Origin: Desulfocapsa sulfexigens
GTDB lineage: Bacteria > Desulfobacterota > Desulfobulbia > Desulfobulbales > Desulfocapsaceae
DNA: 7,079 nucleotides
Assembly: GCA_020721165.1 (NCBI GenBank)
Contig: DYNG01000037.1
Span: 1-7,079 of the forward strand
Reading direction: 5' to 3'
Shown: positions 1-5,145 of the stretch, in pieces
Layout of the letters: each line of letters starts with the position of its first letter
Position numbering within the stretch: the stretch's first letter is position 1
Translations under genes and position numbers: made by a program
The notes under the pieces: generated by a model
The model's database searches: none
What the model was told of the DNA's origin: nothing
Seen by the model: the letters and a program-made list of their open reading frames with translations, nothing else

Positions 1-1141
1 GTATCTGCAGGCGGTGCAGCTCTTTTTCAACCTGTATCGGCTTGCCTTTTTTATCGCTTATCCCGCTGTCAACCATCACCTTTACCTTGCTGGTGTCAGC
101 TAATCCGGTGGGCAGGTTAAACCCGGTTTTAATCAGACTGTCAACGGCGCGAACAATAAAGCCCACCACCGGTTCCGGGGTGTACCAGACCCCTCTGGCC
201 TTGCGCAGTTTAGGATCATACTCACCCAGAAAGGTCTCATAAAAATGTACTACCGGGTCTTCCTGGCGGGTGCCTTTGCCAAAATTACGCATGATGGCCG
301 CAACATTGGTGGCATTAAATATCTGTACCAGTTCTTCCACCATCCAGACCAGGCGGCTGTCCAGATCATACCCGGCAATATACTGAAACAGGTTCCGTAA
401 AAACGGGTTGCTTTTGGGGATCAGCGTTGCCGCCTCTATCCTGCTGAAGCTGTCAAGGGTGGTATCATGGTAGCGGGCCGCAAACATGCCGTAGGCGATG
501 GTCTGGGCGTACATATCGGCAAAGGCGGAGTTTGAAATATCGTGGATCAGAATATCCTTAAAGGCCGCAACCTGGGCCTTGAGGCCGCTGTTCTGGGCGG
601 TGTCATCGTCACTGTTCAAGGCTGCTTCAATCACACTTGCCATCAGTTTTGCCTTGGCCGCCATCATAACGGCAAGATGGACCGGTGATTTGATACTCTG
701 GGTAACCTGCTGCGAAAAACTCTGGATCAGTGCGGTAAATTCGGCAAACCGTTCCGGCTTTGGGATGATGCAGCCATCCTGCAACTCGGCAACGACTATA
801 CTGGTGGTTAGTTCGCCATCTTTGTAAAACTGGAAGGTCAGGTAATCGGTAATGATTAAGTTGGAAAGGGCATTACGGTAACGGTCAAACTGTTCTTTTA
901 ATGTTTTTGAAGCCAGATTAACACCGATGTCCTTGGCCTCAACATAGCCAACCGGTATCCCCTTGCGGGTCAGGATGTAATCAGGCGCGCCGCAGGCGAT
1001 ATGGGCCGGTTCGTTGGTAACCAGCACATCCTTCAGCAGCGTTCCCAGCAGGGTTTGAAGATCACCGCGATAGCTGTGCTCGCGGCTGATGCCGGTCTTA
1101 TAACGGGTGGTAATCTGGCTTAAGTAGGTTTGAATGGGCAT
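1..1141 (-). CDS. Type IIG restriction-modification enzyme (nuclease + N6-adenine methylase), N-terminal 380 residues
   Basis: This is a partial gene: it starts at ATG 1141 and runs off the left edge still open. Residues 20-34 carry the REHSYRGDL helix typical of the N-terminal nuclease of this family. A PD-(D/E)xK motif follows, with Pro53-Asp54 and Glu68-Ala-Lys70 (GYVEAKD). Residues about 150-300 are a helical connector. GVWYTPEPVVGFI (317-329) is the motif-X region that opens the N6-adenine methylase domain. The window stops at HRLQI, just where family members run into the SAM-binding motif I (DPATGTGTF type, known from the family and not seen here). The nuclease is followed by methylase within about 320 residues, so no helicase lies between them. 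This argues for type IIG and against the helicase-bearing type ISP enzymes. An in-frame GTG at 1153 overlaps the toxin stop and is an alternative start; neither start has a strong Shine-Dalgarno. Target specificity cannot be read. Confidence 0.85.
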   Translation of the reverse strand, partial: MPIQTYLSQITTRYKTGISREHSYRGDLQTLLGTLLKDVLVTNEPAHIACGAPDYILTRKGIPVGYVEAKDIGVNLASKTLKEQFDRYRNALSNLIITDYLTFQFYKDGELTTSIVVAELQDGCIIPKPERFAEFTALIQSFSQQVTQSIKSPVHLAVMMAAKAKLMASVIEAALNSDDDTAQNSGLKAQVAAFKDILIHDISNSAFADMYAQTIAYGMFAARYHDTTLDSFSRIEAATLIPKSNPFLRNLFQYIAGYDLDSRLVWMVEELVQIFNATNVAAIMRNFGKGTRQEDPVVHFYETFLGEYDPKLRKARGVWYTPEPVVGFIVRAVDSLIKTGFNLPTGLADTSKVKVMVDSGISDKKGKPIQVEKELHRLQI

Positions 1142-1145
1142 GGGA

Positions 1146-1472
1146 TTACTCACGGTGATTTTTCTGTAAGTCTGTTGATCTCAGCAGTCGATGCCCTTCA
1201 AAAACTGAAAGCATCTCAATGCAGTTCGGCTTTATCTGGTAAACAATCCGGTAGCCCTTTAAGATCAGTTCCCTTATCAGGGGATTGCCAATTTCAGGCA
1301 CTATTCTTCCGGCCAGGTGGTTATGCGGCAGAATATCCTCGGCATGGTCAATGATCAACTCAACAAACCTGACAGCTCGTTCAGGGCAATCTCTAGCAAT
1401 AAACTCTTCGATCTCTGATAGCCGTTCCAGTGATTCTGCTGTCCAGTGAAGTTCCCATGTTCCGCCGCTCAC
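1146..1472 (-). CDS. ParE/RelE-family toxin
   Basis: The product is a 108-residue basic protein with the ParE/RelE toxin layout: an N-terminal strand (WELHWTAESL), two helices (about 14-50), then the beta core with IVPEIGNPLIREL (58-70), YRIVYQI (74-80) and IEMLSVFEGHRLL (84-96). RelE-type members cleave mRNA on the ribosome and ParE-type members poison gyrase; the sequence alone does not decide between them. The start is a GTG whose bases overlap the antitoxin's TGA (GTGA, 1472-1469), preceded by AGAAGGAG, so translation is probably coupled to the antitoxin. The stop (TAA, 1148-1146) lies inside the overlap with the possible GTG start of the downstream restriction enzyme. Length and motifs look intact, so the toxin is probably functional. 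Confidence 0.85.
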   Translation of the reverse strand: MSGGTWELHWTAESLERLSEIEEFIARDCPERAVRFVELIIDHAEDILPHNHLAGRIVPEIGNPLIRELILKGYRIVYQIKPNCIEMLSVFEGHRLLRSTDLQKNHRE

Positions 1473-1750
1473 CTGCTCCTTCTTCTGGCCAGTTCTGCCT
1501 TCAATTCATTTGTGCGACAGGTTATTCCATTATGGGCGTCGGCCATTCCACGCTCAACAGAATCAAGAAATGATTTTCTGTATACCAGCTCGTCATAATC
1601 GCTTGGGGAGAGGAGTACTCCTGCCGGTTTGCTGTTCTGGGTGATGATCAACGGATGCCCGGACTGCTGCAAATTTTTGAACCAGCTTGCAATGTTTGTC
1701 TTAAACTCGGCTATCGGTACGATATCGTTTGCAACTGAGAGAGTGCGCAT
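1469..1750 (-). CDS. Phd/YefM-family antitoxin
   Basis: The product is 93 residues long. The N-terminal part (about 8-60) has the Phd/YefM DNA-binding fold signature: IVPIAEFKTNIASWFKNL, then HPLIITQNSKPAGVLLSPSDYDEL. The phrase 'I-T-(Q/R)-N-(S/G)-(K/R)-P-A-x-V-L-(L/M)-S' is characteristic of this family. The C-terminal part (about 61-93) is charged and probably disordered until it binds the toxin. The gene is the first of the pair, as is usual for this class. The start at ATG 1750 has AGGA seven bases upstream. The family normally represses its own promoter, which fits the palindrome at 1775-1792. The partner toxin follows with a 4-bp overlap. Confidence 0.87.
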   Translation of the reverse strand: MRTLSVANDIVPIAEFKTNIASWFKNLQQSGHPLIITQNSKPAGVLLSPSDYDELVYRKSFLDSVERGMADAHNGITCRTNELKAELARRRSR

Positions 1751-1774
1751 GATTGGTTCCTGTCCTGAATAAAA

Positions 1775-1792
1775 TGGTCTAAATTTAGATCA
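1775..1792. promoter_or_regulatory. Palindromic operator candidate for the antitoxin
   Basis: TGGTCTAAATTTAGATCA contains a perfect 12-bp palindrome, TCTAAATTTAGA (1778-1789). It extends on both sides with a single mismatched pair. It lies between the deaminase stop and the antitoxin start and overlaps the candidate -10 box. Phd/YefM antitoxins bind short palindromes of this kind in their own promoters, so autoregulation is the natural reading, but binding is inferred. Confidence 0.5.
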
Positions 1793-1810
1793 ATAAAACA
1801 ACCAATACAA
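1782..1810 (-). promoter_or_regulatory. Candidate sigma-70-type promoter of the toxin-antitoxin/restriction run
   Basis: On the minus strand, TTGTAT (1810-1805) and TAAATT (1787-1782) are separated by exactly 17 bases. Each matches 4 of 6 consensus positions. The predicted start of transcription lies about 25 bases upstream of the antitoxin ATG. The -10 box sits inside the palindrome at 1775-1792, the expected geometry for autorepression. This is prediction by eye only. Confidence 0.45.
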
Positions 1811-1818
1811 CCTTTTCC

Positions 1819-2256
1819 TTACACCCCGATATCCTCGTTCCACAGTTCCGGTTTTTCAGCGATAAACTGCTCCATAAGAGCGATGCAGCGGGAATCCTGC
1901 AGCACCTCAACCGCTACCCCCCGTGAACGCAGCAGCTCTTCTTCCCCCATAAAGGTACGGTTTTCACCGATAACCACCCTGGGGATGCCATACAGCAGGA
2001 TAGCACCACTGCACATCGGGCAGGGTGACAGGGTGGTGTACAGCACTGATTCCCGGTAGACACGGGCCGGTTGCCGTCCGGCATTTTCCAGCGCATCCAT
2101 CTCGCCATGCAGGATGGCGCTTCCCTTTTGCACCCGCCGGTTATGGCCCCGCCCGATAATGCTACCGTTGTGGACAATAACCGAACCGATCGGGATACCC
2201 CCTTCCGCCAGACCTGCTTCCGCCTCATCAAACGCTGCCTGCATGAATCTATCCAC
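1819..2256 (-). CDS. Cytosine deaminase, yeast Fcy1-type (nucleoside/nucleobase deaminase fold)
   Basis: This is a zinc-dependent deaminase of the CDA/TadA fold, predicted to turn cytosine into uracil and ammonia in pyrimidine salvage. Numbering here counts from an alternative ATG at 2280 (153 residues). The zinc site is H58-G-E60 plus PCPMC (Cys87, Cys90), with Glu60 as the proton shuttle. GRGHN puts an Asn at 47, and the C-terminal WNEDIGV puts an Asp at 150; these correspond to substrate-contacting Asn51 and Asp155 of yeast cytosine deaminase (from memory). The stretches YTTLSPC, LYGIPR and EDIG also match the yeast enzyme rather than TadA or guanine deaminase. The GTG start at 2256 is preferred because AGGAGG lies 5 bases upstream; the ATG at 2280 overlaps the HD-GYP gene by 11 bp and has no well-placed SD. 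With GTG the protein has 145 residues. It is the last gene of the five-gene run. A related deaminase specificity cannot be excluded. Confidence 0.83.
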   Translation of the reverse strand: MDRFMQAAFDEAEAGLAEGGIPIGSVIVHNGSIIGRGHNRRVQKGSAILHGEMDALENAGRQPARVYRESVLYTTLSPCPMCSGAILLYGIPRVVIGENRTFMGEEELLRSRGVAVEVLQDSRCIALMEQFIAEKPELWNEDIGV

Positions 2257-2261
2257 ACGTT

Positions 2262-2267
2262 CCTCCT
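2262..2267 (-). promoter_or_regulatory. Shine-Dalgarno that selects the deaminase GTG start
   Basis: A perfect AGGAGG on the minus strand ends 5 bases before the GTG at 2256. It lies in the 13-base gap after the HD-GYP stop codon. It would fall inside the coding sequence if the ATG at 2280 were used, so it argues for the GTG. Confidence 0.7.
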
Positions 2268-2269
2268 GT

Positions 2270-3073
2270 TTATAACGCATCCTGGCCAGATTTTTTCAAC
2301 TGTAGCCGTTCAAACGCCGCCACACAGGCAGCATCCCACTTGGCTCCGGCCTGCTGGCGCAAAATCTCCAACGCTGTTTCCGGGGCCATTCCCTTTTGAT
2401 AAGGACGATCAGTGGTCATGGCATCAAAACCATCGGCAACAGCGATAATCCGGGCTCCAAGGGGGATAGCCTCCCCGTTTAAGTGTTTGGGATAGCCCTT
2501 GCCGTCAATCCGTTCATGGTGGGCATGGATCAGTTCAATGGCTTCACCAAGAAAATCAAGATGTTTGAGAATTTCTGCGCCAACACCGGGATGATCCCTG
2601 ATTTCCTTGACCACATCAGGCGGATTTTTAGCGCCGTGGTCCTGAAAGATACGGTCAGAACAGCCGATCTTGCCGATATCATGGAGGACACCTGCAGTTC
2701 TGACCAATTCTCTGGACGGTTCATCCAGCCCCATCTCCTGTGCTATCTCTGAAGCGATGGCGGCCACCCGTTCGGCATGGCCACGGGTATAGGCGTCACG
2801 CGCCTCAAGCGCTTGGGCCATGGCCGATACCGTCTGGAGCGAGTTGCGCCTGATCTGCTCATTCAGCTGTCGCAGCTCGTCAATCAGCAGCTCCAACTGG
2901 TACTCACGGGCCTCAACCTTGACCATCATCATCCCCATCGCTTCGGCGATTGTGCGGATCGGCTCGGGAGTATCGCTCTGGGTAAGCTCCATGATCTCAT
3001 TGCTATAGGTTCCGGCAGCCAGATTACCGATAACCTCAAGCAGCCGTACCAGCTCGCTATTCTCACTGCGCAT
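2270..3073 (-). CDS. HD-GYP cyclic-dinucleotide phosphodiesterase with HAMP-like N-terminus
   Basis: The 267-residue product has a HAMP-like and coiled-coil segment (about 8-80; GNLAAGTYS, PIRTIAEAMGMMMVKVEAREY) followed by a full HD-GYP domain (about 85-258). Expected metal ligands and signatures are present: H99 (TRGHAERV), H131-D132 with K135 (HDIGK), H161, H185-H186-E187, the GYP motif DGKGYP (190-195) and D214. HD-GYP enzymes hydrolyse c-di-GMP, and in Geobacter relatives also 3',3'-cGAMP; which applies here is unknown. There is no membrane segment, so the protein should be cytoplasmic, although HAMP units usually follow one. After HDIGK the usual IPD...KPG lid is replaced by CSDRIFQDHGAKN, an unusual variant. 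ATG 3073 has GGAG six bases upstream and overlaps the solute-binding protein's stop by 11 bp, which suggests coupled translation. A start at 3172 is possible but would bury about 100 bases in the upstream gene. Confidence 0.88.
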   Translation of the reverse strand: MRSENSELVRLLEVIGNLAAGTYSNEIMELTQSDTPEPIRTIAEAMGMMMVKVEAREYQLELLIDELRQLNEQIRRNSLQTVSAMAQALEARDAYTRGHAERVAAIASEIAQEMGLDEPSRELVRTAGVLHDIGKIGCSDRIFQDHGAKNPPDVVKEIRDHPGVGAEILKHLDFLGEAIELIHAHHERIDGKGYPKHLNGEAIPLGARIIAVADGFDAMTTDRPYQKGMAPETALEILRQQAGAKWDAACVAAFERLQLKKSGQDAL

Positions 3074-3860
3074 ACAGCTCTCCAGGAGCCCCGACCTGCA
3101 CTCTGGTCCTGATCCATTTATTGAGAATTTCCTGTAGCGTGCCGTCACGACGCATATTCGCCAGTTCTGCATTCAGTTGCCCCAGCAACGCCTGATCGTT
3201 CTTGCGGACTGCCCAGGCCAGCGGTTCATCAGTCAGCGGCTCAAACAGGCCAACCAGCCCCTGATGCTGGGTGGTCAGATCAGCGCTGAAACGCCAGACC
3301 GTGGGGGCGTCGTGGATAAAGCAGTCGATACTGCCCTGTTCAAGCGCCCTGGCTGCTGCATCGGTGGTATCAAAATGGGACAACCCACCCCAGGTAAATG
3401 TCTTCAAGGCAAACTGTTCTCCTGTTGTGCCCCGTTCCACACCTATCCTGACCGCCTCCTTCTGATCAAACAGCGCACGGGGAAAGCGTTTGATATCCTT
3501 TTCCCGTCTCAGCAGCATCTGCCCGATCTTCAGGTACGAATCGATAAAGCTGACCAACTGCTGCCGTTCAGGCGTAACCGACATACCAGCCATGATCAGA
3601 TCAATCTTCCCTTCCTGCAGGGCAGGTATCAGCCGGTCAAACGGGACGATTTCATAGACAATCCTGCGACCGGTCTGCTTGCCAAGCTTTTGTGCCAGAT
3701 CCGGTTCAACCCCGGCCAGTTTGCCATCCTTCATAAAGGCCAGCGGCGGATAGCTGGGTGCAATCCCGACCCGCAGATCAGGACCGGAAGCACACCCTGC
3801 CAGAAGCAGCAACAGGGATAACAACAGCAGTAATCGGGCGGTCTGTTTTAGACAGTTCAT
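3063..3860 (-). CDS. Family-3 extracellular solute-binding lipoprotein (amino-acid type)
   Basis: The 265-residue product begins with a Leu-rich signal peptide and a lipobox LAGC, with lipidated Cys23, so it should be anchored in the periplasm. The SBP_bac_3 fold follows from about 28 to 250: LRVGIAPSYPPLAF, GVEPDLAQKLG (50-60), IDLIMAGMSVTPERQ (87-100), VGVERGTTG-like segment at 138-147, FIHDAPT (181-187) and DGTLQEILNKW (239-249). Arg99 and Asp184 fall where family members clamp the ligand's alpha-carboxylate and alpha-amino groups, so an amino acid ligand is likely. ATG 3860 is chosen because AAGGAGAG lies 5 bases upstream and the lipoprotein signal starts there; an upstream in-frame ATG at 3902 would add 14 residues in front of the signal. 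No ABC permease or ATPase genes adjoin it. Instead its stop overlaps the HD-GYP gene, which hints at a sensing role rather than transport. Confidence 0.88.
   Translation of the reverse strand: MNCLKQTARLLLLLSLLLLLAGCASGPDLRVGIAPSYPPLAFMKDGKLAGVEPDLAQKLGKQTGRRIVYEIVPFDRLIPALQEGKIDLIMAGMSVTPERQQLVSFIDSYLKIGQMLLRREKDIKRFPRALFDQKEAVRIGVERGTTGEQFALKTFTWGGLSHFDTTDAAARALEQGSIDCFIHDAPTVWRFSADLTTQHQGLVGLFEPLTDEPLAWAVRKNDQALLGQLNAELANMRRDGTLQEILNKWIRTRVQVGAPGELYAQ
3080..3083 (-). promoter_or_regulatory. Shine-Dalgarno deciding the HD-GYP start
   Basis: GGAG (within CTGGAGAG) ends 6 bases before ATG 3073 on the minus strand, inside the end of the solute-binding protein gene. It supports the 267-residue form over the longer open frame that begins at 3172. 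Confidence 0.55.
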
Positions 3861-3865
3861 CGGTT

Positions 3866-3873
3866 CTCTCCTT
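3866..3873 (-). promoter_or_regulatory. Shine-Dalgarno deciding the solute-binding lipoprotein start
   Basis: AAGGAGAG on the minus strand ends 5 bases before ATG 3860, the codon that opens the lipoprotein signal peptide. It rules against the in-frame ATG at 3902, which lies only 8 bases beyond the permease stop. Confidence 0.65.
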
Positions 3874-3909
3874 GGATAATGCAATGGTACTGATGTACAC
3901 AACGGCAGA

Positions 3910-5121
3910 TTATTTCCAGTGTTCGGTATCCGGCGATATCTTCATCAACCCTGACTCCTGCCCAACTTCAAAGGCAAAAAACAGAGCAAACAAAAGCAGC
4001 ATGACAATCCCCAACACCTTCTGTGTCCCGGTTTTTGCCGTGCGGATGGCGATAATGGCAGGCAGAATGCCGAACAGGGTTACAATACCGAAACCACCGG
4101 CAAAGTCGATCGCCTTCAGGAAAATATCAGGGTAGACCAGCGCAATCAGCAGAGGGGGGCCAAAAGCAAGAGCCCGGCTGAGCAGCGGGTTGACCTTGCC
4201 CAGATGGTGGCTGGTCAGGTCATCCATAAATCCGATCAACCCCATGCCGTTGGCCAGATAGGCGGTGGTGATTGCCACCAGCGCAAAAAAGCTGGCAAGC
4301 AGCAGAAAGGTCTGGGAACCGATCGCCTGTGCCAAGGGAATGGTGGCAGGCAGATTCTTCTCAAAGGCGTTTACCAACCCGATCTGGCTATGGTCCAGCG
4401 GCAGTACACCGATCCCCACCAGAAGCCAGGTGGCGTTCATCACAAAGCCCATCACCATCCCCACCAGCATGGTGCGGCTGATCACCTTCTGATCCCATTT
4501 AAGGCTCTCGCAGATTGCCGGAATGATGTTATGAAAATGAAAAGCGGTAACCAGAATCGGAATGCCGCAGACAAACAGCGGCCAGTTGAAATGGGTCAGG
4601 TTCTGGGCCTTGATATGACTGCCGGCCATACCGGCTATCACCACAAAGACTGCGCATTTGACCATTACCAGCAGCGCCACATACTTCATGATCTTGCCAA
4701 CACTGGCCAGTGAGATCAACGCGGTTATGGCAAAAAAAACAAGCATCACCCAGACCGGTTTGATCGGCAGATGGAACAGGTTGTCAATAATGGAGGTAAT
4801 ACCGGTCAGGTAAGCGGTCAGCAGGCCGTAGAGAATGATCAGGTTGGCCAGCACCGCCACCCACTTACCGGCAGTGCCGAGATAGGTCTGATACAGGCTG
4901 GGATAATTAAAGGTGGATTCCTGACGGGAGACCGCCTCGGTACTCAGTATGATGGCGGAATAGTACATGGCTGCGCTGGTTACAAACAGCCCTAAAAGTG
5001 ACGGAAAAAATCCGGCCAGTCCTGTATTTATCGGCAGAGCCAGAATACCGGCACCGATCAGGTTGCCCACTATCAGAAAACCGATACTTATGATCTGCAG
5101 CACTGATGGTTTTTCATGCAT
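3910..5121 (-). CDS. Amino-acid permease, HAAAP (aromatic/serine-threonine) type
   Basis: The 403-residue integral membrane protein has about 11 predicted helices, roughly at residues 8-30, 35-60, 86-110, 121-140, 145-165, 180-204, 219-241, 268-296, 316-338, 341-361 and 367-388. Eleven helices and about 400 residues are the norm for the HAAAP family (TyrP, Mtr, SdaC/TdcC). The N-terminal GNLIGAGILALPINTGLAG is the unwound-helix substrate signature of that family. It is expected to import an amino acid by proton or sodium symport. Within the family, tyrosine/tryptophan and serine/threonine carriers cannot be told apart by eye. Its position 24 bases after a serine dehydratase gene makes serine the best guess. 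ATG 5121 has AAAGGA eight bases upstream. The C-terminus is a short cytoplasmic tail ending HWK. Confidence 0.87.
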   Translation of the reverse strand: MHEKPSVLQIISIGFLIVGNLIGAGILALPINTGLAGFFPSLLGLFVTSAAMYYSAIILSTEAVSRQESTFNYPSLYQTYLGTAGKWVAVLANLIILYGLLTAYLTGITSIIDNLFHLPIKPVWVMLVFFAITALISLASVGKIMKYVALLVMVKCAVFVVIAGMAGSHIKAQNLTHFNWPLFVCGIPILVTAFHFHNIIPAICESLKWDQKVISRTMLVGMVMGFVMNATWLLVGIGVLPLDHSQIGLVNAFEKNLPATIPLAQAIGSQTFLLLASFFALVAITTAYLANGMGLIGFMDDLTSHHLGKVNPLLSRALAFGPPLLIALVYPDIFLKAIDFAGGFGIVTLFGILPAIIAIRTAKTGTQKVLGIVMLLLFALFFAFEVGQESGLMKISPDTEHWK

Positions 5122-5145
5122 TGGATGGTTCCTTTCATTGTCCTG

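Noticed and set aside
1..1141. Assignment of the left-edge gene to the helicase-containing type ISP restriction enzymes.
   Set aside because: The methylase motif-X region follows the nuclease by only about 250 residues, leaving no space for the RecA-like helicase domains of type ISP enzymes.
1751..1818. A terminator expected after the last gene of the five-gene run.
   Set aside because: No GC-rich stem followed by T residues is visible on the minus strand. The only symmetric element is the AT-rich operator palindrome, so read-through into the antitoxin remains possible.
3063..3172. A longer HD-GYP protein starting at ATG 3172.
   Set aside because: The extra 33 residues overlap the end of the lipoprotein gene out of frame and have no Shine-Dalgarno, whereas ATG 3073 has a good one and begins the HAMP-like region.
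3177..3821. A 214-codon open frame on the plus strand.
   Set aside because: It lies wholly antisense to the solute-binding lipoprotein, whose domains and signal peptide are clear. The plus-strand product has no recognisable fold or start signal.
3861..3909. A small hairpin (GTAC-TGAT-GTAC at 3887-3898) and a TTGTGT/CATTAT pair in the gap before the lipoprotein gene, possibly a terminator or internal promoter.
   Set aside because: The stem is only 4 bp with no T run, and the boxes have a 15-base spacer. This is too weak to call either feature.
4204..4713. A 169-codon open frame on the plus strand, rich in His and Gln.
   Set aside because: It is the antisense shadow of the permease helices. 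The odd composition is what complementing hydrophobic codons produces.
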